NCBI GenBank assembly: GCA_021820845.1
Contig: JAKADC010000012.1
Location: 1 to 64,000, forward strand
Source: Pseudomonadota bacterium
GTDB lineage: Bacteria; Pseudomonadota; Gammaproteobacteria; Burkholderiales; Thiobacillaceae
DNA: 64,000 bases
Reading direction: 5' to 3'
The notes below the pieces were generated by a model that made no database searches, was not told the DNA's origin, and was given only the letters and a program-made list of their open reading frames with translations. The position numbers and the translations under genes were made by a program. Shown here one piece after another: positions 17,828 to 27,053 of this stretch (position 1 is the first letter of the stretch; each line of letters starts with the position of its first letter).

Positions 17828-19680
17828 CCGCGAGGGACGCCGAAGCGTCCCGGCGCGATCGCGCGCATCAACCCGGCTTCGAGCGGCAACGGCTGCCGCG
17901 TCATCGCGTCGGCCAGCGCCTCGCCCAGCAGCCCCGCCCACACCACGCCGCGCGACGCGTAGCCGGCCGCGACATGCAGGCCCGGCTGGCCGGCGACCTC
18001 GCCGACGATCGGCAGACGGTCCGGCAGGGTCGCGCGCAGCGAGGCGCGCCCGTTCAGCTCGGCCCCCGCCAGCCGCTCGCGCGCGCCGGGCAGGATCGAC
18101 TCGAGCCGCTCGAGGTTGTCGAGGTCGCTTTCCCGGCGCGGCGCCGTATCCTCCCCGCCGGGCCTGTCCCCGTCGAGATGTTCGTAGGTGGCGCCGACCA
18201 GCGGCCGCGCGCTTGTGCCCTTCAGGGTGCCCGGCGCAACGTAGCCCTCGCGCGAAATCACCCGCCGGATCTCGGGCAGGCTGCCGGACGGCAAGCGGGT
18301 GATCTGGCCGCGCACGGCATGGAGCGGCCACGCCTCGCCGGGCGCAAGATTCAGCGCCTCGCGCGCGTTCGCCAGGACCACGGCGTCGGCGTCGGCCAGC
18401 ACCGCGCCCTCGCGATCGATGATGCGCCAGCCCGCGGCGCCGGCCTCGATGCGTGCGACCTCGCACGCGGTCCGCAGGCGGATGGCCGGCTGATCGAGCC
18501 AGGCGCGGCACAGGCTCGCCGGCACCACCCACCCCGCTGCGGGATAAAACACGCCGGGCGCCGCCACCGGCCAGTTCGCCAGCTCGCGCGCCTCGTCCGC
18601 TTCCACCCAGCGCGCGTACCCGGCGGGCGGCGCGGCGGCCGCCAGCGCCTGCTGCTGCTTCGCCGCCGCCTCGGCGTCTTTCGCCAGGTGCAGCACGCCG
18701 CAGCGCGACCATTCGACGTCCTTCAGCGCCGCCCACGCGCGCAGATCGTGCAGGAAGGCCGCGCGCGTCAGACGCGTGGGGAGGTTGTCGTCGCGCGAGA
18801 TCACCGGCCGGAACACCGCCACCGGATTGCCTGAGGCGGCCTGCGCCGGGGCCGCGGCACGCTCGAGCACCGTGACGTCGACGCCGCGTGCCGCCAGCGC
18901 ATGAGCGGCCGCCGCCCCCGCTACGCCGGCGCCGATCACGGCGACATGCCGCGGCCGGGCGGGGACGGCGGCACGGGACTGGCCGGCGAACCGCGCGGCG
19001 AGGCAATGCCGCTTGCGGCCGTAGCCGGCGCGCTTTTCGCAGACGAATCCCGCCTGCCCCAAGGCCTGGCGCACTGCCGCCGACACGGTATAGGTCGCCG
19101 CGGTCGCACCGGGCTGGGCGAGCCGCGCCAGCGCTTCGAAGAGCCCGGGCTGCCACAGATCGGCGTTGCGGTCGGGCGCGAAGCCGTCCAGATAGAACGC
19201 ATCCACCTCGGCGACGATCTGCGGCAGGCAGTCGACGGCCTCGCCGAGCATCAGCGTGAGCTGCACCCGGCCGCCGTCGAGCGCGATGCGGTGGAAGCCC
19301 GGCGTCAGCATCGGCCAGCTCGCCTGCAGCTCGGCGGCGAGCGGCGCGAATTCGGGCCACTGCGCATGCAGCCGCGCCAGGTCCTCGACCAGGAACGGAT
19401 GCTTTTCGACCGAGAGGAAATGCAGGCGCCCGGGTCGCGCCGGATCGTCGCGCCACGCCGCCCACGTCGTCAGGAAATTCAGGCCCGTGCCGAACCCCGT
19501 TTCCAGGATGACGTGAGCGTCGCGTCGCGCCCATGCGTGCGGCAGGCCGCATCCTTGCAGGAAGACGTGGCGCGCCTGTCCCGCGCCGCCGTCGGCCGAG
19601 TGGTAGATGTCGCCGTAGGCGGCGGAATACGGGACGCCGTCCCTGAATTCGAGGCGCGCGGGCACGATGGTTTTCAGCAT
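17824..19680 (-). CDS. mnmC: Bifunctional tRNA wobble-uridine modification enzyme MnmC
   Basis: A 618-residue enzyme that finishes 5-methylaminomethyl-2-thiouridine at the tRNA wobble position. The N-terminal methyltransferase domain (to about residue 240) shows the SAM-binding pattern LETGFGTGLNFLTTW and the segment VDAFYLDGFAPDRNADLW. The C-terminal FAD-dependent oxidase domain starts with the dinucleotide fold VAVIGAGVAGAAAAHALAAR and ends with LHVAAGYASRGVVWAGLLGE. Both fused domains are complete. It is convergent with flgN and divergent from the export cassette, so it is probably a single-gene unit. Confidence 0.96.
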   Translation of the reverse strand: MLKTIVPARLEFRDGVPYSAAYGDIYHSADGGAGQARHVFLQGCGLPHAWARRDAHVILETGFGTGLNFLTTWAAWRDDPARPGRLHFLSVEKHPFLVEDLARLHAQWPEFAPLAAELQASWPMLTPGFHRIALDGGRVQLTLMLGEAVDCLPQIVAEVDAFYLDGFAPDRNADLWQPGLFEALARLAQPGATAATYTVSAAVRQALGQAGFVCEKRAGYGRKRHCLAARFAGQSRAAVPARPRHVAVIGAGVAGAAAAHALAARGVDVTVLERAAAPAQAASGNPVAVFRPVISRDDNLPTRLTRAAFLHDLRAWAALKDVEWSRCGVLHLAKDAEAAAKQQQALAAAAPPAGYARWVEADEARELANWPVAAPGVFYPAAGWVVPASLCRAWLDQPAIRLRTACEVARIEAGAAGWRIIDREGAVLADADAVVLANAREALNLAPGEAWPLHAVRGQITRLPSGSLPEIRRVISREGYVAPGTLKGTSARPLVGATYEHLDGDRPGGEDTAPRRESDLDNLERLESILPGARERLAGAELNGRASLRATLPDRLPIVGEVAGQPGLHVAAGYASRGVVWAGLLGEALADAMTRQPLPLEAGLMRAIAPGRFGVPRG

Positions 19681-19725
19681 GGCCGAATGTTACATTGGGA
19701 CGGTTCAGTGCCCCCGCCCCCACCA

Positions 19726-20892
19726 ATGTCCAAATCCAAAACCTGGCTCCGCCTTGCCATCGTCGCGCTGGCGGTCGCCGCGCTCGGCTACGCAGGCTGG
19801 CTCCTCACCCGGCCGAAGCCGCCCGAAGTCGAGGTCGCCGTGGTCGCGCGCGGCCCGGTCGAATCGACCGTCGTCAACACGCGCGCCGGCACGGTCAAGG
19901 CGTGCCGGCGCGCCAAGCTCGCCCCGGTGACGGGCGGGCAGATCGTCAAGCTGTGGGTGAAGGAAGGCCAGCGCGTCAAGGCGGGGCAGCCGCTGCTCGA
20001 ATTGTGGAACCGCGACCTCGCCGCCCAGCGCGAACTCGCGACCCGCCAGCTGGTCACCGCCGAGGAGCGCCGCCGCGAGGCCTGCATCCTGGCCGACAAC
20101 GCGCGGCGCGACGCCGACCGCACCGCGCAGCTGGCGGACCAGGGCTTCGTCAGCCCGCAGAGCACCGAGAATGCCCGCGCCGACGCGCGCGCGCGCCAGG
20201 CGAACTGCGACGCGCTCGCCGCCGACGTCAAGCGCGCGCGGGCGCAGATCCGCGTGACGATGGCGGGACTCGAGCGCACCACGCTCACCGCGCCCTTCGC
20301 CGGCATCGTGGCGAAGATCACCGGCGAGGTCGGCGAATTCACCACGCCCTCGCCGCCCGGCATTCCCACCCCGCCCGCGGTCGATCTGATAGACGACAGC
20401 TGCCTGTACGTGAGCGCGCCGATGGACGAGGTCGACGCGCCGAAGCTCAAGCCCGGCCAGCCCGCGCGCATCACGCTCGACGCCCTGCCCGGCCGGGTCT
20501 TCGACGGCCACGTGCGACGCATCGCGCCGTACGTGACCGAGGTCGAGAAACAGGCGCGCACGGTCGACGTCGAGGTCGACTTCGACGCACCGCCGCGCGA
20601 TGCCCTGCTGGTCGGCTACAGCGCCGACGTCGAGGCCATCGTCGAACGGCGCGACAACGTGCTGCGGGTGCCGACCCAGGCGATCCAGCAGGACGGGACC
20701 GTGCTGGCGGTGGGCAAGGACGACAGGCTGGAGACGCGTCGCCTCAAGACCGGGCTGGCCAACTGGGCGTTCACCGAAGTCACCGGCGGCCTCGCCTCGG
20801 GGGACCGCGTGCTGCTCTCCTTCGACCAGGAGAGCGTGAAGGCCGGCGTGAAGGTCACCCCGGTCGAGAAGGGCGAAAAAGCCGCGCCATGA
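19726..20892 (+). CDS. Periplasmic adaptor (membrane fusion) protein of an ABC exporter
   Basis: A 388-residue HlyD/MacA-type adaptor. An N-terminal membrane anchor (about residues 7-27) is followed by a biotinyl-lipoyl-like half (GGQIVKLWVKEGQRVKAGQP), a helical hairpin with two Cys residues, the second lipoyl half (LTAPFAGIVAKITGEVGEF) and beta-barrel domains. It would link the two permeases encoded downstream to an outer-membrane channel. No TolC gene is nearby. ATG 19726 has no clear ribosome site, and an in-frame GTG at 19708 with GGGA upstream is an alternative. The stop overlaps the ATPase start as ATGA. Confidence 0.88.
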   Translation: MSKSKTWLRLAIVALAVAALGYAGWLLTRPKPPEVEVAVVARGPVESTVVNTRAGTVKACRRAKLAPVTGGQIVKLWVKEGQRVKAGQPLLELWNRDLAAQRELATRQLVTAEERRREACILADNARRDADRTAQLADQGFVSPQSTENARADARARQANCDALAADVKRARAQIRVTMAGLERTTLTAPFAGIVAKITGEVGEFTTPSPPGIPTPPAVDLIDDSCLYVSAPMDEVDAPKLKPGQPARITLDALPGRVFDGHVRRIAPYVTEVEKQARTVDVEVDFDAPPRDALLVGYSADVEAIVERRDNVLRVPTQAIQQDGTVLAVGKDDRLETRRLKTGLANWAFTEVTGGLASGDRVLLSFDQESVKAGVKVTPVEKGEKAAP

Positions 20893-21560
20893 TCCGCCTC
20901 TCCGCGATCACGCGCCTGTTCCGCATGGGCGACCAGGAAGTGCGCGCGCTCAACGGCATCGACCTCGACATCGCATCGGGCGAATACGTGTCGATCATGG
21001 GCCCGTCGGGCTCGGGGAAGTCGACCCTGCTCAACGTCATCGGCCTGCTCGACCGCCCCGACAGCGGACGCTACGAACTCGACGGCACCGACGTCACCGA
21101 CCTGTCCGAAACGGAGCGGGCGCGGGTGCGCCGCGAGAAGATCGGCTTCGTGTTCCAGTCCTTCCATCTGGTGCCGCGCCTCACGGCCGCGGAGAACATC
21201 GAGCTGCCGCTGATGCTGGAAGGCGTCGACCCGGCCGAACGCAAGGCGCGCGTCGACGCCGCGCTCGACGCCTTCGACCTCGGGGACCGGGCGCGCCACC
21301 GCCCGCCGGAACTCTCCGGCGGCCAGCGTCAGCGTGTGGCGATCGCGCGCGCCACCATCCTGCGCCCGACCGCGCTGCTGGCGGACGAGCCGACCGGCAA
21401 CCTCGACCACCGCATCGGCGCCGAGGTGATGGCGCTGCTGGAAGGCCTGCACCACGCCGGCACGACGCTGATCGTCGTCACCCACGACCGCGAACTCGGC
21501 GCGCGTGCGCACCGCCACATCGCGATGCGCGACGGCGAGATCGTCGCCGACGAGAAATGA
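20889..21560 (+). CDS. ABC transporter ATPase, MacB/LolD type
   Basis: A 223-residue ATPase. Walker A is GPSGSGKST, the Q loop lies in FVFQSFHLVPRLTAAENIEL, the signature is LSGGQRQRVAIARA, Walker B is ALLADEPTGNLD and the switch His is in VVTHDRE. The sequence belongs to the branch that powers FtsX-like permeases (MacB, LolCDE), which move lipoproteins, toxins or antibiotics by mechanotransmission. It overlaps both neighbours by four bases (ATGA). The substrate is unknown. Confidence 0.92.
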   Translation: MIRLSAITRLFRMGDQEVRALNGIDLDIASGEYVSIMGPSGSGKSTLLNVIGLLDRPDSGRYELDGTDVTDLSETERARVRREKIGFVFQSFHLVPRLTAAENIELPLMLEGVDPAERKARVDAALDAFDLGDRARHRPPELSGGQRQRVAIARATILRPTALLADEPTGNLDHRIGAEVMALLEGLHHAGTTLIVVTHDRELGARAHRHIAMRDGEIVADEK

Positions 21561-22759
21561 CGCTGCGCGACACCCTGGCCCTCTCTTTCCGCACCGTGGC
21601 GAGCTACCGCACCCGCTCGCTGCTCATCGTGCTGGCGATGGCGCTGGGGGTGGCGGCGGTGGTGGTGCTGACGGCACTGGGCGACGGCGCGCGCCGCTAC
21701 GTGGTCGGACAGTTTTCCTCGCTCGGCAGCAACCTCATCTTCGTCCTGCCGGGCCGCGCCGAGACCTCGGGCGGCTTTCCGGGCGCGGCGCTCGGCCAGA
21801 CGCCGCGCGACCTCACGCTGGAGGACGCGCGCTTCATCGGCCGCCTGCCGCAGGTGCGGCGCATGGCACCCCTCAACGTCGGCGAGGCCGAGCTCACCTA
21901 CGGCGGCCGCTTGCGCGAGGTGACCGTCCTCGGCAGCACCGCCGAGCTGCTGCCGATCCGCAACATGCGTCTGTCGCAGGGCAGCTTTCTCGCATCAGGG
22001 TCGGAGCGGAGCGCGCAGATCGTTCTGGGCAGCACGCTCGCGCGCGAATTCTTTCCCGACGGCGAAGCGGTCGGACGCCGCGTCCGGCTCGGCGACAACC
22101 GCTTCCGCGTCTCCGGCGTGCTGGCGCCGCAGGGCGAGGCGATGGGTTTCAATTCCGACGAAATCGCCATCATTCCGGTCGATTACGCGCAGGAGATGTT
22201 CAACACCAATTCGCTTTTCCGCATCCTGATCGAGGCACGCAGCCGCAGCGGCATCGAACCGGCCAAGGCCGCGATCAGCCATCTCCTGAAACAGCGCCAC
22301 GAAGGCGAGGAGGACGTGACGGTCATCACCCAGGACGCCATCCTCGCCACCTTCGACCGCATCCTGCGGGCGCTGACGCTGGGCGTGGCGGGCATCGCCG
22401 CGATCAGCCTGGCGGTCGCCGGCATCCTGGTGATGAACGTGATGCTGGTGGCGGTCGCCCAGCGCACCGCCGAAATCGGCCTCCTGAAAGCCCTCGGCGC
22501 ACCCGCCGCCGACATCCGCCGGCTGTTCTTCGCCGAGGCGCTGTGGCTGTCGCTGGCGGGCGGCGCCATCGGCTACGTGCTGGGAAACGCCGGTGCCTGG
22601 GCGATCCGGCTCGCCTATCCGCAGCTTCCCGCCTGGCCGCCGGCGTGGGCGAGCGCGGCGGGCATCGCCACCGCGGTCGCGACCGGCATCATCGCCAGCC
22701 TGCTGCCCGCCGCGCGCGCCGCGCGGCTCGACCCCGTGCTTGCGCTGAGCGGAAAATGA
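21557..22759 (+). CDS. ABC exporter permease, FtsX/MacB family (first of two)
   Basis: A 400-residue permease with one N-terminal membrane helix (about 20-42), a large periplasmic domain of the MacB core type, and three C-terminal helices. The conserved C-terminal block AEIGLLKALGAPAADIRRLF and the terminal ARAARLDPVLALSGK are family marks. Unlike MacB itself it has no fused ATPase. It pairs with the similar permease encoded next, presumably as a heterodimer. Confidence 0.9.
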   Translation: MTLRDTLALSFRTVASYRTRSLLIVLAMALGVAAVVVLTALGDGARRYVVGQFSSLGSNLIFVLPGRAETSGGFPGAALGQTPRDLTLEDARFIGRLPQVRRMAPLNVGEAELTYGGRLREVTVLGSTAELLPIRNMRLSQGSFLASGSERSAQIVLGSTLAREFFPDGEAVGRRVRLGDNRFRVSGVLAPQGEAMGFNSDEIAIIPVDYAQEMFNTNSLFRILIEARSRSGIEPAKAAISHLLKQRHEGEEDVTVITQDAILATFDRILRALTLGVAGIAAISLAVAGILVMNVMLVAVAQRTAEIGLLKALGAPAADIRRLFFAEALWLSLAGGAIGYVLGNAGAWAIRLAYPQLPAWPPAWASAAGIATAVATGIIASLLPAARAARLDPVLALSGK

Positions 22760-23955
22760 GCCTCTCCGACACCCTGCGCTTCGCCCTGCGCGCCCTCACG
22801 GCCCACCGGCTGCGCACGCTTCTCTCCGCCACCGGGATCGGCGTCGGCGTTGCCGCCGTGATCCTGCTGACGTCGATCGGCGACGGCATCCACCGGTTCG
22901 TGCTGGAGGAGTTCACCCAGTTCGGCACCAACATCATCAACGTCAGCCCCGGCAAGGTCAGCACACACGGCGCCTCGGTCGGCGCGATCGGCAGTGCGCG
23001 TCTGCTGACGATCGAGGACGCGCTGGCGCTGAAGACCTCGCGCTACGCGGAGTACACCAATGCCGGCGTCATGGGCAACGCCGAGATCCGCGCCCACGGC
23101 CGCAGCCGGCGCGTGACGGTCTACGGCGAGGGGCCGGATTTTTCGCGCGCATTCAACATGCGCGTCGCCGTCGGGCAGTATCTCCCCGCGGACGACCCGC
23201 GCAATCCGCGCGCCTACGCGGTGCTGGGGGCGAAGGTGCGCACGGAGCTGTTCGGCAGCGCCAACCCGCTCGGCGCCGTGCTTCAGGTCGGCGCGTCGCG
23301 CTTCCGGGTGATCGGCGTCATGGCGCCGAAGGGCCAGGTGCTGGGTTTCGACCTCGACGACACGGTATACATCCCCACGGCGCGTGCGCTGGAAGTCTTC
23401 AACCGCGAAGGCGTGATGGAGATCCACATCGCGTACAGGCCCGGCGCGCCGCTCAAGGCGGTGCTTGCCGACGCCCGGCGCATCCTGATCGCGCGCCACG
23501 GCCGCGAGGATTTCACCCTGACGCCGCAGCAGCAGATGCTCGATACGCTGGGCACGGTGCTGGAAGTGCTGACCTTCGCCGTCGCCGCGCTCGGCGGCAT
23601 CTCGCTCCTGGTCGGCGCGGTCGGCATGGTCACCCTGATGCACATCGCCGTCGCCGAGCGCGTCGCCGAGATCGGCCTGCTGACCGCGCTGGGGACGACG
23701 CGCGCCCAGATTCGCACGCTGTTCCTGATGGAATCGACCGTGCTGTCGACGCTGGGCGGACTCGGCGGTCTCGCGGTCGGCGCGGGCATCGCCTGGCTGC
23801 TGAAGCTCGCGATCGCCGGCCTGCCGGTCAACACGCCCTGGGATTACGTTTTCGGCGCGCTGGCGGCGTCGATTGCGATCGGGCTGGCTGCCGGCGTCGT
23901 TCCCGCGATGCGCGCAGCCCGGCTCGACCCGGTGGACGCGCTGCGGGCCGAGTGA
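22756..23955 (+). CDS. ABC exporter permease, FtsX/MacB family (second of two)
   Basis: A 399-residue paralogue of the preceding permease with the same layout: an N-terminal helix, a periplasmic domain and three C-terminal helices. The block AEIGLLTALGTTRAQIRTLF and the ending RAARLDPVDALRAE are conserved. The start overlaps the upstream stop as ATGA. Two different permeases plus separate adaptor and ATPase make a four-part exporter. The following 208 bases hold no gene, only a short GC hairpin and an A/T-rich patch before the next gene. Confidence 0.9.
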   Translation: MSLSDTLRFALRALTAHRLRTLLSATGIGVGVAAVILLTSIGDGIHRFVLEEFTQFGTNIINVSPGKVSTHGASVGAIGSARLLTIEDALALKTSRYAEYTNAGVMGNAEIRAHGRSRRVTVYGEGPDFSRAFNMRVAVGQYLPADDPRNPRAYAVLGAKVRTELFGSANPLGAVLQVGASRFRVIGVMAPKGQVLGFDLDDTVYIPTARALEVFNREGVMEIHIAYRPGAPLKAVLADARRILIARHGREDFTLTPQQQMLDTLGTVLEVLTFAVAALGGISLLVGAVGMVTLMHIAVAERVAEIGLLTALGTTRAQIRTLFLMESTVLSTLGGLGGLAVGAGIAWLLKLAIAGLPVNTPWDYVFGALAASIAIGLAAGVVPAMRAARLDPVDALRAE

Positions 23956-24163
23956 CGCCCGCTGCGGGCGGGACTGGCCGGCGCCCGCCCGCGCCCCCAA
24001 TGGAGGCTTGTCCTACAAGACGCTGCGTTCTGCACCTATACGGGGCCGATGACGCTGCACTTAATTTTTCAATTGAGTCGCCCGCGTCGCCGCCATCCGG
24101 CGCCCGGCACGCAGTCCGCGTCGTTGTCGGCGGACTTGTCACCCATTTCCGAAGGAGGCTTCC

Positions 24164-24598
24164 ATGAAACACGTGTCCGGTTTTGCAGCAATCGCCCTTG
24201 CTTCGAGTCTTGCCCTGCTCGCGACCGGGTGCAAGCCGACGCCGGAAGACCAGGCTCTCAACGACGCGAGCCAGGCGACCAATGGCGAAAAAACCGACAA
24301 CGCCGTCGGAAGCGCGAAACAGGATGCGCGGAACCTCGGCGACACGCTGAAACAGAAAGCCGATCAGGCGGGGCAAGCCATCGACGATACGGCCATCACG
24401 ACGGCGATCAAGAGCAAATATCTGGCCGACGACACGCTCAAGGGCCTGAATATTTCGGTCGAAACCGAGCACGGCGTCGTGACGCTTACCGGCGCGGTAC
24501 GGAGCGACGACGCCAAGGCGCTCGCCGCGAAGATCGCCGAGGGCGTGGACGGCGTCGCGAGCGTCAACAATCAGCTCACCGTCAGACGGATGGGATGA
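24164..24598 (+). CDS. BON-domain lipoprotein
   Basis: A 144-residue predicted lipoprotein. The signal peptide ends in ATGC, with the acylated Cys at residue 23. A charged, helical linker (about 24-75) leads to a single BON domain (about 76-143) with TTAIKSKYLADDTLKG, the segment VTLTGAVRSDDAKALAAKIA and the ending VASVNNQLTVRR. BON domains bind phospholipid or polymer surfaces, and OsmY-like relatives act in envelope stress. A very strong ribosome site (GAAGGAGG) suggests high expression. It stands alone between the export genes and a convergent flavin reductase-like gene. Confidence 0.85.
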   Translation: MKHVSGFAAIALASSLALLATGCKPTPEDQALNDASQATNGEKTDNAVGSAKQDARNLGDTLKQKADQAGQAIDDTAITTAIKSKYLADDTLKGLNISVETEHGVVTLTGAVRSDDAKALAAKIAEGVDGVASVNNQLTVRRMG

Positions 24599-24679
24599 CG
24601 CGCCGGGCGCCGGCGCCAATATCCGGCGAACGTTGACGCGCGACGGACGGAGGCGCGCCGCGACTTCCGATCGAACCGC

Positions 24680-25219
24680 TCAGCGCCCCTCCTCCGACCC
24701 GTCCCCCTGGCCGCCAAGGTGCCACGGCAGCAGTTCGTCGCTGCCGTCCATGTTCCCCACCTCGTCGTAGCGCAAGGGCCGCGCGTGCCCTTGCAGAAAA
24801 TCGCCGCCCGTCATCTCGGCCAGGAACACCACATGGTCGCCGGCCGGATGCTGCGCGACGACACGGCAGTCGAAGAACGACACCCCCTCGTCCAGAACCG
24901 GCGCGCCCGACGGCGCGGCGTGCCAGGGCACCGCGGCCAGCTTGTTTTCGTCGCGGGCGCTGTGGGTGCCGAAGAAATCCGCAATGGCGCATTGGTCATG
25001 CCGCAGGGCCGTCACCGCGAAGACGCCGCTCTCGACGAGAAGCGGGAACGACGCATTGGCGGGATTGACGGCGAGCGCCAGCATGGGCGGCCGGATGGAT
25101 ACCTGCATGACCGCCGAGGCGGTGAAGGCGTCGCGCAGGCCGCCTTGGCCGACCCCCACCACGTAGACGCCCTGGGTCAGGGTCGCCAACAGCCGCTTGA
25201 CGGGATTCTTCATTCGCAT
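24680..25219 (-). CDS. Flavin reductase-like (FMN-binding split barrel) protein
   Basis: A 179-residue protein of the DIM6/NTAB flavin reductase group. The N-terminal pattern AFTASAVMQVSIRPPMLALA and the later FFDCRVVAQHPAGDHVVFLA are typical; relatives bind FMN and either reduce free flavin with NAD(P)H or serve as the small subunit of a monooxygenase. No oxygenase gene is nearby, so the partner is unknown. Two in-frame ATGs (25219 and 25213) are possible starts, and neither has a strong ribosome site. Confidence 0.82.
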   Translation of the reverse strand: MRMKNPVKRLLATLTQGVYVVGVGQGGLRDAFTASAVMQVSIRPPMLALAVNPANASFPLLVESGVFAVTALRHDQCAIADFFGTHSARDENKLAAVPWHAAPSGAPVLDEGVSFFDCRVVAQHPAGDHVVFLAEMTGGDFLQGHARPLRYDEVGNMDGSDELLPWHLGGQGDGSEEGR

Positions 25220-25401
25220 GCTTCAGATGGCCGCCGGGGCCGGCGGCGGTTCAGGCCGGGTAAGCACGATGCCCGCTGCCGTCGCCCCGTCGAATCGGCA
25301 TCGTCCGAAACGGACGTCGGACGGCGGCGGCTGCCGCACGGCACGAATCGCGCCCGGCGCGCACGTCCGCGCGAGCGACATTCATCGCGTCCGCCACGGC
25401 C

Positions 25402-25722
25402 TCACGATTCGTAGCCTTCGCGATGCGTGGCATTGATCGCGCGCAGGAGTTCGCGAAACGGGATGCTGCGCTCGTGCTTCTTGAACAGCGGCATGAAGGG
25501 CAGGTCCTCGCCCTTCCCGGGGCCGGAATAGTTTCCGGACGCCATCGACGCGTGCAGTTCGCGCAGCATCTTGTCGAGGTCGTCGAGAAACGGCGTGTAG
25601 GTCGATGCCTCGTCGTCGTCATGTTCCAGGCAGGCGCGCAGTTCGTCGACCTCGTATACCGCTTCGTGCACCAGGTCGGTCAGCTCGTTGAGGTTCTTGG
25701 CGTTTTTCATGTTCGTGTACAT
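25402..25722 (-). CDS. Conserved-looking small protein of unknown function
   Basis: A predicted acidic, soluble protein of about 106 residues that I do not recognise. It is mostly helical at the N-terminus (LNELTDLVHEAVYEVDELRA), has an acidic patch (EHDDDEAS) and ends with a basic, proline-containing part (FMPLFKKHERSIPFRELLRA). There is no signal peptide, membrane helix or Cys pair. I chose ATG 25722; ATG 25710 is equally possible, and neither has a visible ribosome site. The frame stays open further upstream. It is co-directional with the flavin reductase-like gene 182 bases away and divergent from ada. Confidence 0.6.
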   Translation of the reverse strand: MYTNMKNAKNLNELTDLVHEAVYEVDELRACLEHDDDEASTYTPFLDDLDKMLRELHASMASGNYSGPGKGEDLPFMPLFKKHERSIPFRELLRAINATHREGYES

Positions 25723-25847
25723 GTAAGACAAAACGTAAGGATACCGCCGCTCGGCGGGCGCTGCGACCGCTGCGGAATTTGAGCGCAAGTTCCGGATTGC
25801 GGGCGAGCCCGAAGCGGTGAACACTGTGAATTCCCAACTCCGGCTGA

Positions 25848-26936
25848 ATGTCGACCATGGTTACCCAAGCTGGCGCGCCCCCGTCGAAAGCGATGCAACT
25901 TGCCGAGCGGCGCTGGCAGGCGGTCGTCCACCGCGACCCCTATGCGGACGGCGAATTCGTCTACGCCGTCCGCACCACCGGCGTGTTCTGTCGGCCCTCG
26001 TGCCCGTCGCGCGCCGCCAAGCGGCAAAACGTGGCATTTTTCGATACGGCCGACCTTGCCGCCGCAGCAGGCTATCGCCCCTGCAAACGCTGCCGGCCGG
26101 ACGCGCCTTCGCAACAGCAGAGACGCCATGCGCTGGTGCTTCAGGCCTGCCGCGCCATCGAGCGGCACATCCCCGCGCCGACGCTCGATGAACTGGCGCG
26201 ACTGGCCAGCATGAGCCCGTACCATTTCCAGCGCGTCTTCAAGGCCGTCACCGGTCTCACGCCCAAGGCCTACCACAAGGCGGTCCAGGCCCGGCGGGTC
26301 ACGGCCGCCGTGCGGAGCGCCCCGTCGGTGACGGCAGCCCTCTATGATGCCGGCTTCAATTCTGCGGGGCGATTCTACGAGGACGTACCCACCCTCCTCG
26401 GCATGTCGCCCGGCCGCTATCGCAAGGGCGGCGCCGGCGAACACATCCGCCACGCGGTCGCGCAATGCCCGCTCGGCTGGGTCATCGTCGCCGCGACCCG
26501 CAAGGGCGTGTGCGCCATCGAGTTCGGCGATTCGGCGAGCGCGCTGGAAGAATGCATCCGGGCCCGCTTTCCGCAGGCCCGGTTGGAGCCGGGCGACCCC
26601 GAATTCGAGCGCCTGATCGCGCGGGTGGTGGATTACGTCGAGCAGCCGCGCGGCGTGCTCGATCTGCCGCTGGACGTGCAGGGCACGGTCTTCCAGCGCC
26701 GCGTCTGGCAGGCTCTGCAGGTCATTCCGGCGGGCGAGACCGCCAGCTACAGCGAGATCGCAACGCGCATCGGCCAACCCAAGGCATTCCGCGCGGTCGC
26801 GCATGCCTGCGCCGGCAACGTCGTAGCGATGGCGATTCCCTGCCACCGCGCCGTGCGCGCGGATGGCAGCCTGGCGGACTATCGCTGGGGACTCGCGCGC
26901 AAGGCGGAATTGCTACTGCGGGAAAAGAAGACATGA
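25848..26936 (+). CDS. ada: Ada-type alkylation response regulator and O6-methylguanine-DNA methyltransferase
   Basis: A 362-residue protein with the full Ada layout. The N-terminal zinc domain has four Cys ligands (C48, C52, C79, C82), of which C48 would accept methyl groups from phosphotriesters. An AraC-type helix-turn-helix follows (about 90-190; LARLASMSPYHFQRVFK). The C-terminal methyltransferase domain has the acceptor C332 in AIPCHRAV. The usual motif is PCHRV; the Val is Ala here. In the family, methylated Ada activates its own gene and other repair genes. No alkB or alkA lies next to it. M4 (25857) is an alternative start. Confidence 0.93.
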   Translation: MSTMVTQAGAPPSKAMQLAERRWQAVVHRDPYADGEFVYAVRTTGVFCRPSCPSRAAKRQNVAFFDTADLAAAAGYRPCKRCRPDAPSQQQRRHALVLQACRAIERHIPAPTLDELARLASMSPYHFQRVFKAVTGLTPKAYHKAVQARRVTAAVRSAPSVTAALYDAGFNSAGRFYEDVPTLLGMSPGRYRKGGAGEHIRHAVAQCPLGWVIVAATRKGVCAIEFGDSASALEECIRARFPQARLEPGDPEFERLIARVVDYVEQPRGVLDLPLDVQGTVFQRRVWQALQVIPAGETASYSEIATRIGQPKAFRAVAHACAGNVVAMAIPCHRAVRADGSLADYRWGLARKAELLLREKKT

Positions 26937-27021
26937 CTTGCGCCGCACATGACGAAACCGGCCGCTTTCCCCGGGGCGGGAGCACGCGAAGCGGCCCGGA
27001 CTCGTCCCCACACCGCACCGG

Positions 27022-27045
27022 CAAGCCCCGACGGCGTCGGCTTTT
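27022..27045 (+). terminator. Possible intrinsic terminator after ada
   Basis: The hairpin CCGAC-GGC-GTCGG (27028-27040), extended by AAG/CTT pairing around a small bulge, is followed by CTTTTC. It lies about 90 bases after the ada stop. The U tract is short, so termination may be weak. Confidence 0.35.
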
Positions 27046-27053
27046 CGTGGACG

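Noticed and set aside
23958-23972. GC hairpin right after the second permease
   Set aside because: The stem is short with a tiny loop and there is no T tract, so I do not call a terminator.
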